Of a stretch of 5,832 nucleotides of DNA, positions 1 to 5,832 are shown piece after piece. The DNA is taken from positions 1 through 5,832 of the forward strand of contig JAJXZM010000123.1 in assembly GCA_021780055.1 (NCBI GenBank), read 5' to 3'. Position 1 is the first letter of the stretch. Every line of letters begins with the position of its first letter. The translations under genes and the position numbers were made by a program. This stretch comes from Acidobacteriota bacterium. Lineage in GTDB: Bacteria > Acidobacteriota > Terriglobia > UBA7540. The notes beneath the pieces were generated by a model. That model did not search any database. It worked only from the letters and a program-made list of their open reading frames with translations, and was not told where the DNA came from.

Positions 1-133
1 GTTTTTTCCCGCGAATGACAATCTCGTGGAGTTGCCGGGTGCTCACCAGCCACTGGATGTCATCCAAGGTCAGGTTCAGCATCTCAGCCGCCTCGCTGTA
101 CATGAGCAAACGCCTGTTCTTTTGATTTTTCAT
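1..133 (-). CDS. Helix-turn-helix DNA-binding protein, excisionase type, N-terminal part
   Basis: Partial gene that runs off the left edge; 44 codons are visible. The protein begins MKNQKNRRLLMYSEAAEMLN, then continues with LTLDDIQWLVSTRQLHEIVI. This fits the HTH_17 / excisionase (MerR-like) pattern: a leucine-rich start, then S-E-A-A-E-x-L as the first helix of the helix-turn-helix, then a recognition helix and an I-V-I-R-G-K-K strand that normally leads to the wing. The ATG at 131-133 is supported by GAGGTA (complement 139-144) six bases upstream. Members of this group are small (about 60-80 residues) and act as excisionases or as regulators bound to DNA; which one applies cannot be told without the missing end and the next gene to the left. 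Family assignment is by pattern recognition only. Confidence 0.8.
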   Translation of the reverse strand, partial: MKNQKNRRLLMYSEAAEMLNLTLDDIQWLVSTRQLHEIVIRGKK

Positions 134-206
134 ATCGTTACCTCAATAGACGCAATCATTGGATTAGCGTGTATTGGCCTGTCGGAGAGAAGGTATTCGT
201 CTCCTC

Positions 207-228
207 GTTCCTGAATTAGTATAGGAAC
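207..228. repeat. Short inverted repeat upstream of the helix-turn-helix gene
   Basis: GTTCCT (207-212) and AGGAAC (223-228) are exact inverted copies separated by ten AT-rich bases. The spacer includes most of TATACT on the minus strand (complement 218-223), which could serve as a -10 box for the leftward gene starting at 133. A good -35 at the right distance is not evident. An operator overlapping the promoter is a possible reading, but 6-bp arms can arise by chance. Confidence 0.35.
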
Positions 229-325
229 CTGAGAACAATGCCTTCCCTGGCGGCCAGAAATTTTGAGGGTTGAAGGCCAAAAGTGGTCGGATGGAGCGTT
301 CAGTTCTCCCATACGAGAGCGTGTA

Positions 326-340
326 GCCAACGAGGTTGGC
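326..340. repeat. Small hairpin GCCAAC-GAG-GTTGGC
   Basis: Perfect 6-bp inverted repeat with a three-base loop, 18 bases before the longer hairpin at 359-397. Together they could form a two-stem RNA, but no known RNA family is recognised. The 145-447 stretch otherwise shows no gene with convincing protein content on either strand. Confidence 0.4.
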
Positions 341-358
341 GGGGTTTAGGACCTCCAC

Positions 359-397
359 AAAAGCGGCTGGCAACCAACGGCTTAGCCAGCCGCTTTT
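359..397. terminator. Perfect 13-bp hairpin, bidirectional terminator type
   Basis: AAAAGCGGCTGGC (359-371) and GCCAGCCGCTTTT (385-397) are exact inverted copies around a 13-base loop. The stem is GC-rich and carries A4 on one side and T4 on the other, so it has the form of a rho-independent terminator in both directions. The T-tract is short and the loop is longer than usual. No intact gene ends beside it now, so it may be a leftover from a decayed gene or the edge of a mobile element. Confidence 0.55.
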
Positions 398-447
398 CAG
401 GTCCGCACCTCAAAGGAGCCTTCTCAGATTGTGGTTTAGTGCCGGTT

Positions 448-577
448 TGGACTTGTCCCCATTTTTGAGACAAATGGTTAAGACTTGAAAATCAGTGAAT
501 GGTATGAAAATGCCATTGAAGGGAGGATTGAGTCATGGGTTTGTCTCGACGGAAGTTCACCTCAATCGGCTCCTGAC
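448..577 (+). pseudogene. Remnant of the 5' end of an IS3-type element (orfA start)
   Basis: An ATG at 536 follows GGGAGGA with good spacing and opens MGLSRRKFTSIGS, then stops at TGA (574-576). MGxSRRKFT is a typical opening of IS3-family OrfA proteins, in which a helix-turn-helix domain follows; here homology is lost after about nine residues. The stretch from about 448 (TGGACTTGTCCCC...) could be the element's left terminus, but its partner end is not seen. Only a scrap survives and it cannot be functional. The family call is by resemblance of a very short peptide. Confidence 0.35.
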
Positions 578-624
578 GTTCGGCGCCCGTAAGAACTCTG
601 CGTTTGCCCACGAAACAACGATGA

Positions 625-804
<180 letters not shown>

Positions 805-813
805 AGCTGCGCG

Positions 814-851
814 GCTGGGGGCTGGGCTCTCCCCCCAGCCCAGCCCCCAGC
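814..851. repeat. Perfect 15-bp GC-rich hairpin behind the istB remnant
   Basis: GCTGGGGGCTGGGCT (814-828) and AGCCCAGCCCCCAGC (837-851) are exact inverted copies with loop CTCCCCCC. It starts ten bases after the istB stop codon. It would form a very stable RNA stem but has no following T-tract, so it is not a textbook rho-independent terminator. It lies between the istB stop and the putative IS end and may have insulated the element's transcription. Confidence 0.65.
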
Positions 852-861
852 ACGGCAAGAC

Positions 862-907
862 CTGGGGAAATTTAAAGCGTCAAAAACTGGGGAATTGTCA
901 GTTGACA
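862..907 (+). mobile_element. Putative right terminus of the IS21-type element
   Basis: CTGGGGAAATT (862-872) is followed 25 bases later by CTGGGGAATTGTCAGTTGAC (887-906). IS21-family elements end in multiple short terminal repeats that bind the transposase, and the position directly after istB and ending in TTGACA fits. The sequence after 907 switches to a different transposase, which supports a boundary here. The matching left end was not found in the window. Confidence 0.5.
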
Positions 908-913
908 GGCACA

Positions 914-1229
914 GAGGGAGGCGGCGAGGTGAATTTCCACGGCGAACTCCGCTCGAACGCCACGCATCGCGGTCCACTACCGATCCGCGTCGAGGCTGCA
1001 CAAGAAGACAAAGGGCAGCGAGGCCCAACTCTGCTGTCTGGGTTACGGGCTGTTGGTGAAAACACGCCTGACGCTGGCCGAAGGCACGGCAGAACGCGAG
1101 GCGCCGTTGGCCATGGCGAGCGAGATGCGTGGTGGCAAGCGCCTGACCACGGCCGCCGACAAGAACTTCGACACGCGAGACTCTGTGCGTCGACTGCGGC
1201 AGTTGCGCATCACGCCGCGAGTGGCGCGT
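914..1229 (+). pseudogene. DDE transposase fragment (IS4/IS5 type), frameshifted
   Basis: Homology passes through three frames. GEVNFHGELRSNATH is read from about 923 to 967, STTDP from 973 to 987, and RLHKKTKGSEAQLCCLGYGL followed by LVKTRLTLAEGTAEREAPLA and then TTAADKNFDTRDSV...LRITPRVA from about 993 to 1229. These match the middle of IS4/IS5-type DDE transposases (FHGExRSNATHxSTTDPxARLxKKxKGxEAxL...GTAERxAAL...GADKxYDT). The 5' half is missing, cut where the IS21 terminus ends, and a stretch between GYGL and TRLT seems shortened. At least two indels make it dead. Its last frame runs open into the next gene and creates a false long ORF. Confidence 0.75.
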
Positions 1230-1292
1230 TTGCGTACTTCGCCACCGCCTCACGCATCCATAATCCCTCCGCATGCCAGGGGGAATCCAGCC

Positions 1293-1298
1293 TATAAT
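1293..1298 (+). promoter_or_regulatory. TATAAT -10 box, probable leaderless start
   Basis: A perfect TATAAT ends six bases before the ATG at 1305, so transcription would begin at or next to the A of the start codon. No Shine-Dalgarno lies at a usable distance; the AGGGGGAA at 1278-1285 is about 19 bases away. No clear -35 (TTGACA-like) is visible at 17 bases. Leaderless initiation is an inference from this spacing. Confidence 0.55.
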
Positions 1299-1304
1299 CG
1301 CGCC

Positions 1305-2231
1305 ATGGGAAGAACAGAGGCCCATTCCGCAGGCGCTGCTGTCATTTTCTCCATTTCCCTTGCGGTGCACGCCCGACCATCCCCGCAAGACTCGCGACCG
1401 ATCCCTCCCATTGCCTCACTGATGAAGGAAGTGCTGGCCAATCAGGACGGGGTTGACCGCCTGCGAGAGAGTTACTCCTGCACAGACACGCGCACCGTGC
1501 GTAACCTCGGCAAGCATGGCCGTGTGAAGAAAACGGAGACGTATGTCTACCAGGTGTCATTCTTCGGCCCGCTGGAAGTTGATCGGCTGATCGAGAAAAA
1601 CGGACGACCGCTCGGCGCCCGCGCCCAGAAAAAGGAGGACGAGCGCGTCGCCAATGAAATTAAAAAGTACGAAAAGAAAACCGGCGGCGATGCCGAGGCG
1701 ACCGCGAAGGAAAAGCAGCGGGCCGCCCTCACCATCCAGAACTTCCTCCGCGCCGACCTGTTCGTCCATCCCCGCCGTGAAAGCCGCACGGGCGAGGAGC
1801 TCATCGTCTTCGATTTTTCGCGCAACCCAAACTACAAGCCCAGAAACCTTATGGAAAAGGTCGCCCAGGCGCTCGCCGGCACGATCTGGATCGACGAAAA
1901 GGCGCACGAGGTAACGCAGCTTGACGCGCATGTTGAGAACGACATCAAGGTCGGCGACGGCCTGGTCGCCTCTCTGCACAGAGGCTCGGCAGTTTCATTC
2001 GTGCAGACGCTCGTGGACGGGCAGGTCTGGCTTCCCACCCACATTTCCGCCCGCATCAGCGTCCGAGCCCTGCTCTTGTTCGGACTCAACTTGGATCAGA
2101 CCGACAGCTACAGCGCCTATCAGAAGTTCCATGTCAACGTGCGTTCGACCGTCGCCCCTCCGGCCCCATCGCGTCCCCAGCGCTGCAATCCCGGAGAAAG
2201 GCAGCGTACGTATGCGGATCATCCAGAATAG
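1305..2231 (+). CDS. Secreted hypothetical protein, 308 residues
   Basis: Function unknown. Residues 1-23 look like a Sec signal peptide: a polar start, a hydrophobic core AGAAVIFSISLAV, and a VHA site for cleavage. The mature part starts with an amphipathic stretch (residues 36-60, ...LMKEVLANQDGVDRLRESYSC). A lysine/glutamate-rich segment follows (about 100-147), then β-rich sequence with LIVFDFSRNPNYKPR (about 167-180), AGTIWIDEKAHEVTQLDAHV (191-210) and VDGQVWLPTHISARISVRAL (about 237-256). The alternation of FDF, W-I-D and V-W-L-P strands recalls the curved β-sheet of LolA/outer-membrane lipoprotein-sorting-like proteins, and I associate such proteins with acidobacteria, but neither point could be tested here. 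The start at 1305 is chosen over upstream in-frame ATGs because everything before it (1053-1229) is transposase debris and because TATAAT sits just upstream. The tail after about residue 280 is proline-rich and may be altered. Confidence 0.8.
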   Translation: MGRTEAHSAGAAVIFSISLAVHARPSPQDSRPIPPIASLMKEVLANQDGVDRLRESYSCTDTRTVRNLGKHGRVKKTETYVYQVSFFGPLEVDRLIEKNGRPLGARAQKKEDERVANEIKKYEKKTGGDAEATAKEKQRAALTIQNFLRADLFVHPRRESRTGEELIVFDFSRNPNYKPRNLMEKVAQALAGTIWIDEKAHEVTQLDAHVENDIKVGDGLVASLHRGSAVSFVQTLVDGQVWLPTHISARISVRALLLFGLNLDQTDSYSAYQKFHVNVRSTVAPPAPSRPQRCNPGERQRTYADHPE

Positions 2232-2588
2232 AGAGTACCTCTGACGGCATTGATCGCGGCCTTGCAGGGAAATGCCATCTCCATCGTGGCGACAGGATTC
2301 TTGCCTGCCTAACCAACAGCCCAGATATGCGCCTGAGCATCGCCGACACGCCCTTGACCAATCAGGAAACCTTCGACGTTGGGACGCGAGAGGGCCAGAG
2401 CGCATTTCAGAACCAGTGTGGGAGCTGCGGAAGGTTCCAAGGATGTTGGAATTCGCCCACATGTGCCTAGTGAGCACATCGAGCGCGGCGCGCCTGCCGG
2501 TTCAGATACTTGCAGGCCGCGCGATTCCCTGGTAGGTGCAAGTCACCGGGCGAGGCCCGGCGATAGAAAGGTCATCAGACTGTTGGCA
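2232..2588. other. Intergenic stretch without a convincing gene
   Basis: No open frame here has protein-like content on either strand. Directly after the stop at 2229-2231 the same frame reads PLTALIAALQGNAISIVATG and ends at TAA (2310-2312), which looks more protein-like than its surroundings but is only about 26 codons. A 47-residue ATG frame at 2327-2470 is cysteine-rich and lacks a ribosome-binding site. The right part borders the IS3-type remnant. Confidence 0.5.
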
Positions 2589-2859
2589 GCTTCCCTGCGC
2601 AAAGTCGCGCAGAACCTGCTTCTGCAGGGAAAACTGAGCCACCAGTCTGTTCAGCCGTCTGTTCTCGTTTTCCAGTTCCTTCAACCGCTTCGCCGGGCCG
2701 AGTTTCACCCCCCAACTCCTTCCGACACCGGTAATAGGTCCGTTCACGGATCCCCTCCTCGCGGGCCGCCTGAGCGGTTTTCTTGCCGTTCGCGATCTCC
2801 ACTTCAATCTTCCGAAGCAGATTCACAATCCGCTCCGGCTGGTACCTCTTCCTGGACAT
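2589..2859 (-). pseudogene. IS3-type transposase OrfA, frameshifted remnant
   Basis: The ATG at complement 2857-2859 has GAGGAGG (complement 2867-2873) seven bases upstream. The protein starts MSRKRYQPERIVNLLRKIEV and continues with EIANGKKTAQAAREEGIRER and TYYRCRKELGG; this is the helix-turn-helix region of IS3-family OrfA (IS407/IS511-like subgroup). After a G6 run (complement 2708-2713) the homology moves to another frame: VKLGPAKRLKELENENRRLN, then RLVAQFSLQKQVLRDFAQGS, the leucine-zipper part that normally ends OrfA. The frame change is inside OrfA, not at the usual OrfA/OrfB junction. No OrfB catalytic domain follows on the minus strand, so the element cannot transpose. Confidence 0.85.
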
Positions 2860-2888
2860 GACCGGTCCTCCTCATGTGAATTCTCTCT

Positions 2889-2895
2889 CAGTTCA
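2889..2895 (-). mobile_element. Possible left terminus of the IS3-type remnant
   Basis: On the minus strand TGAACTG (complement 2889-2895) lies about 30 bases before the OrfA start. IS3-family ends commonly begin with TG and this sequence is of the kind found in the subgroup, but no matching CAGTTCA end is seen on the other side because the rest of the element is missing. The remnant would thus cover 2589-2895. Confidence 0.35.
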
Positions 2896-3177
2896 CTTGG
2901 TACCAACGACCCCGGTCACATCAGTCGCTTCCAGCCGGACAAGATCACCCATTGTGACAAGAGAGAATAGGGTTCCCAGAATGTTTCGGCACTTGGGAGT
3001 ACCTGACCTTTTTGGCTTCCGGGGCGATGGCAATTGTTCGTGAGGACATCGTGTAGGTTGGCTAAGAGCAGGGGGCCCTTTCGGAGAAGAAACTGCACTC
3101 GATTGTACGCAATGGGTATATATTTCAATTTCCGCAAGGTCAAAGAGAGCATTCCGGTTGAATGGAGATGGCTACTA
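2896..3177. other. Upstream region of the glycoside hydrolase gene
   Basis: No gene is supported here. The frame of the downstream enzyme is open back to 3034, but the added 48 residues are Arg/Lys-rich and lack features of a signal or domain. TATATA (3117-3122), in the AT-rich run TATATATTTC, could be a -10 box for the enzyme gene; no good -35 is seen. A weak promoter guess only. Confidence 0.3.
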
Positions 3178-5445
3178 ATGAGCGATGCCAAGGAAAATGT
3201 TTTCATGGCACGGCTGACCCGACGCAGATTCCTGGCCAGTGCTGCCGCACTTTCGGGGCTGCCAGCCACCATTTTTTCCCCGGCCGGGCGTGCCTCTGAA
3301 TTGGCAGCCGGAGGCGAAAGTGCTCACGCCTCGGCAACGCTCCGCGTGGATGTGAGCCCGGGGCATGTGGTGAACTCCTTTGATCCCGATGAAAGCCTGG
3401 GGAGTTCCATGGACGAGCTGTCTCCGTCTATCATCGATAAGATTTATACGCCGGAGATTATCCGCGAATCCCTTTCCGCCGGTTGGGGCCCCATCACCTA
3501 TCGCCTCCATACTGAACTGGCGATCGAGGCCTGGCATTGGAATTCGGACGGTGAATGGAGCGATCCGGCCAGGCGGCAAGGATACTTTACCGGCAATGCC
3601 AATCCGAAAGGTTCTCTGCGGAATTCCTTTGGTTACCCGCTTCCTCGCCGCGGCACGACGCAAAACGGGGGCGCGGATCGAGGCTATTCGCGATTGACGG
3701 ACGGAGATTCGGCTACATTTTGGAAGAGTAATCCCTACCTGACACAAAGGTTCACTGGCGAAGATGATACGCTGCATCCCCAGTGGATCATTATTGACCT
3801 TGGCGCAGTTCAGAAAGTTAACGCTCTATGCATCGACTGGGGCGACGCGTATGCGAGTGTCTACGATGTTCAATACTGGACGGGCGACGACCCCATGAGC
3901 TGGGAGGGGCAATACTCTGCCGGCGGTGGCGGAGTGGCACAGCAAGCCGCGGGGCGGTGGGTTCTCTTCACTTATGGGAACGTGCACAACGGAGACGGAA
4001 GACCAGTGATTTTGCGGCTTTCCAGGTCTCCGGTTGCAACGCGATGGATTCGAGTCGTGATGACAAAGTCTTCCAGCCGGACCGGATCGTCTGCATCCGG
4101 CGATGCGCGAGACCGTGTGGGTTATGCAATTCACGAAGTTTATGCCGGCACTCTGCAAGATGACGGAACGTTTGTCGATCTCGTGAAGCATGCTCCGGAC
4201 GTCAGCCAGACTGCGACCTATTGCTCCTCGACGGACCCCTGGCATTCCGCTTCCGATTTGAATTCTCACGGCTCGCAGACAGGATTTGACCTGTTTTTCA
4301 CCAGCGGAATCACAAACAAGCTTCCGGCCACGATTCCGGTTGCCATCCTGTACAGCACTCCGGACGACGCCGCGGCACAGATTACATATCTCAAGAAGCG
4401 GGGTTATCCGCTGGCGAGGGTCGAGATGGGCGAGGAGTGCGATGGGCAGTATTGCATGCCAGAGGATTATGCTGGGCTCTATCTGCAATTTGCCGATGCT
4501 ATTCATAAGGTACAACCCAGTCTCAAACTGGGCGGTCCGGTGTTTCAGGGCATCAGCCAGGATGTTTCCGTCTGGCCGGACGCGCAGGGGAGGACCTCGT
4601 GGTTCGGGCGCTTCCTGGACTACCTGAAGGCGCACGGGCGAATCCATGACCTGGCCTTTGTCTCATTTGAGCACTATCCCTTTGATCCCTGTTCGGTGAA
4701 CTGGGCGGACCTTTATCGTGAACCGGAATTGACGCGCAGCTGCCTTCAGGCATTGCGCGACGACGGCCTGCCGGATGGTATCCCCTTGATGAACACCGAG
4801 AGCAACGTTTCGTGGGCAATGACGCCCTACATGTCCGATATTTTCTCAGGCCTCTGGCTGGCTGACAGCGTGGGGAGCTTTTTTCTTGAGGGAGGGGGCG
4901 CATATTTCCATTCGCCCATCCAGCCGCAGCCTCCCAACCGCGGATGCCATGGGTGGGGCACCTGGAGCAACTTTGTCTGCGACTCCGATTTCAAGATCAA
5001 GGGCTACACGGCGGAATACTATGCCAGCCGAATGATCAACCGGGATTGGGCGGCACATCACGCCGGTGTCCATCACATGTTTCGGGTTACGGGGACCGTG
5101 AGGGAGGCGGGAGGAAAAGCGCTGATCACGAGCTATGCGCTAAAGCGCCCTGATGACAATTGGTCGATCTTGCTGATCAACAAAGATCAGAACAATGCGC
5201 GGACGGTTCGGATTGCGTTTGAGGACTCAGAGAGCGGTGGCGCGGCTCATTTTGCAGGTCCTGTTCAGATGACGACATTTGGCAGCGAGCAATATGTCTG
5301 GCACTCTGTGGGACCGGAGTCCCATGCTGATCCCGATGATCCTCCCCGCCGGATGACGGTAGGGGGCGGCCCCGATGCGCAATACACTCTGCCGAAGGCT
5401 TCGATCTCCGTCTTGAGCGGCAGATTGGAACCAGGAAAGGCATAG
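3178..5445 (+). CDS. Tat-exported clan GH-A type glycoside hydrolase with an F5/8 type C domain
   Basis: 755 residues, family not assigned. Residues 13-38 hold a twin-arginine signal: TRRRF at 14-18, a hydrophobic stretch (LASAAALSGLPATIF) and an Ala-rich cleavage region, so the enzyme is exported folded. An early barrel-like part (about 80-135) contains WGPITYRLHTELAIEAWHWN. A discoidin-type carbohydrate-binding domain follows (about 163-324: LTDGDSATFW, WIIIDLGAVQKVNALCIDWG, TRWIRVVMTKSS). Then the catalytic part: ARVEMGEECDGQY with the likely acid/base Glu420, FEHYPFD at 497-503, and MNTESN with the likely nucleophile Glu541. A C-terminal β-rich part (about 632-749, SILLINKDQ...) resembles the sandwich of GH39/GH79-like enzymes. 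It should retain the β-glycosidic bond hydrolysis of this clan; the substrate is unknown. The start at 3178 has GGAG ten bases upstream; 3205 (746 residues) is a near-equal alternative with AAGGA. Confidence 0.85.
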   Translation: MSDAKENVFMARLTRRRFLASAAALSGLPATIFSPAGRASELAAGGESAHASATLRVDVSPGHVVNSFDPDESLGSSMDELSPSIIDKIYTPEIIRESLSAGWGPITYRLHTELAIEAWHWNSDGEWSDPARRQGYFTGNANPKGSLRNSFGYPLPRRGTTQNGGADRGYSRLTDGDSATFWKSNPYLTQRFTGEDDTLHPQWIIIDLGAVQKVNALCIDWGDAYASVYDVQYWTGDDPMSWEGQYSAGGGGVAQQAAGRWVLFTYGNVHNGDGRPVILRLSRSPVATRWIRVVMTKSSSRTGSSASGDARDRVGYAIHEVYAGTLQDDGTFVDLVKHAPDVSQTATYCSSTDPWHSASDLNSHGSQTGFDLFFTSGITNKLPATIPVAILYSTPDDAAAQITYLKKRGYPLARVEMGEECDGQYCMPEDYAGLYLQFADAIHKVQPSLKLGGPVFQGISQDVSVWPDAQGRTSWFGRFLDYLKAHGRIHDLAFVSFEHYPFDPCSVNWADLYREPELTRSCLQALRDDGLPDGIPLMNTESNVSWAMTPYMSDIFSGLWLADSVGSFFLEGGGAYFHSPIQPQPPNRGCHGWGTWSNFVCDSDFKIKGYTAEYYASRMINRDWAAHHAGVHHMFRVTGTVREAGGKALITSYALKRPDDNWSILLINKDQNNARTVRIAFEDSESGGAAHFAGPVQMTTFGSEQYVWHSVGPESHADPDDPPRRMTVGGGPDAQYTLPKASISVLSGRLEPGKA

Positions 5446-5723
5446 CTGCCAGGAGGGGCTTGGACCAGCACTGCGTTCAGGACCCGTAACCAGGGCCTTC
5501 CGTCCCACCCGGTTCGTGGGCATCAATACGACCGAGGAACTAAGGCGTGTCGCCCGCTGCGGCTGGTTCCACGCTTGCCATGCCATGCCTCCGTGATGTT
5601 GGGAGTTTTGTTCCTTGGCGAGCGGGCAGTTTCCCCAATCACAGGTTCCCAGCTCACACCTCTTTCTGTGATGAGCACCACCGTGATTACAGGCAGGTTG
5701 CATAACTTTTAACACGTCGCCAG
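5446..5723. other. Intergenic stretch between convergent genes, with small hairpins
   Basis: Inverted repeats: CCCAC/GTGGG (5504-5508 and 5516-5520), GGCG/CGCC (5544-5547 and 5551-5554), and ATCACAG/CTGTGAT (5638-5644 and 5666-5672). CTGTGAT can also pair with ATTACAG (5686-5692) with one G-T pair. The plus strand has no stop for 88 codons from 5446 to the TAA at 5710-5712, in frame with the preceding enzyme, and the minus strand is also open. The predicted proteins show no recognisable domain or good start, so I treat both as chance. It may hold terminators for both flanking genes or a decayed repeat. Confidence 0.4.
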
Positions 5724-5832
5724 TCATGTTGTCTCGATGATCATGACGTCCCATGGTTTGAGCGTCACATGTTGACCGGTCGCCAAGCCGCTGTCAGTCA
5801 GCAAGTCCTTTCCTGGCGGGCCTGAATATAAG
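5724..5832 (-). CDS. C-terminal end of a carbohydrate-active enzyme, probably a glycoside hydrolase
   Basis: Partial gene entering from the right edge on the minus strand; 35 codons and the TGA at complement 5724-5726 are visible. The peptide includes GKDLLTDSGLATGQHVTLKP followed by WDVMIIETT. The pattern D-L-L-T-x(n)-V-T-L-K-P-W-D-V-M-I-I-E is typical of the last β-strands of the C-terminal sandwich domain in many glycoside hydrolases (for example β-galactosidases and α-amylase-like enzymes), where a sugar-binding or trimerising domain ends with LxPxxVxVLE. The family cannot be fixed from 35 residues. It converges on the 755-residue enzyme, 278 bases apart, which suggests a carbohydrate-degradation locus. 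Confidence 0.7.
   Translation of the reverse strand, partial: LYSGPPGKDLLTDSGLATGQHVTLKPWDVMIIETT

Noticed and set aside
207..228. Resemblance to the yeast FRT recombination site (GTTCCT...GTATAGGAAC)
   Set aside because: Only about ten bases of one arm match in a row; no recombinase is seen and a chance match is the simplest reading.
280..360. Possible tRNA or attachment site near the hairpins
   Set aside because: No acceptor stem, T-arm (GGTTCRA) or anticodon arm could be assembled, and no direct repeat pair was found.
1557..1979. Open frame of 140 codons on the minus strand
   Set aside because: Lies wholly opposite the 308-residue gene, whose protein has a signal peptide and normal composition; the antisense frame shows no domain.
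2327..2470. Cysteine-rich small ORF of 47 codons
   Set aside because: No ribosome-binding site and no recognisable motif pattern; too short to support in GC-rich DNA.
3034..3177. 48-residue N-terminal extension of the glycoside hydrolase
   Set aside because: It would bury the twin-arginine signal 62 residues into the protein, and no ribosome-binding site decides for it; starts at 3178 or 3205 fit a Tat precursor.
3826..4647. Open frame of 273 codons on the minus strand
   Set aside because: Antisense to the glycoside hydrolase, which has clear domains; the antisense product is Arg/Pro-rich with no motif and is a GC-rich shadow.

Overview
The window looks like a chromosomal segment of a GC-rich soil-type bacterium, most probably an acidobacterium. 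This is an inference. It rests on a large Tat-exported, discoidin-bearing glycoside hydrolase, a secreted 308-residue protein of a type I associate with acidobacteria, an excisionase-type helix-turn-helix gene, and a perfect TATAAT box six bases before an ATG. No rRNA, tRNA or CRISPR array is visible.

Layout from left to right. (1) 1-133, minus strand: the start of a small helix-turn-helix DNA-binding protein, cut by the window edge. (2) About 145-450: no gene, but two inverted repeats and a perfect 13-bp hairpin of terminator type. (3) About 448-1229: a graveyard of insertion-sequence debris. It holds an IS3-like orfA start, the C-terminal end of an IS21-type istB with a terminal repeat, and a DDE transposase fragment broken into three reading frames. 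(4) 1305-2231, plus strand: an intact gene for a secreted hypothetical protein, probably translated from a leaderless mRNA. The long open frame that reaches back to 1053 is an artefact in which transposase debris is fused in frame to this gene. (5) 2232-2588: no convincing gene. (6) 2589-2895, minus strand: an IS3-type orfA remnant with a frameshift, its ribosome-binding site and a possible left terminus. (7) 3178-5445, plus strand: a 755-residue Tat-exported glycoside hydrolase of clan GH-A type with an F5/8 type C (discoidin) domain apparently placed inside the barrel sequence. (8) 5446-5723: a non-coding or doubtful stretch with several small hairpins. (9) 5724-5832, minus strand: the last 35 codons of a second carbohydrate-active enzyme, cut by the window edge.

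The working genes at the right end point to secreted polysaccharide degradation by two converging transcription units. The left half is a region where mobile elements have repeatedly inserted and decayed around one surviving secreted-protein gene. I see no complete new multi-gene system. The points most worth checking are the catalytic motif and domain nesting of the 755-residue enzyme, the leaderless start at 1305, the two partial genes at the edges, and the structured intergenic stretch at 5446-5723.
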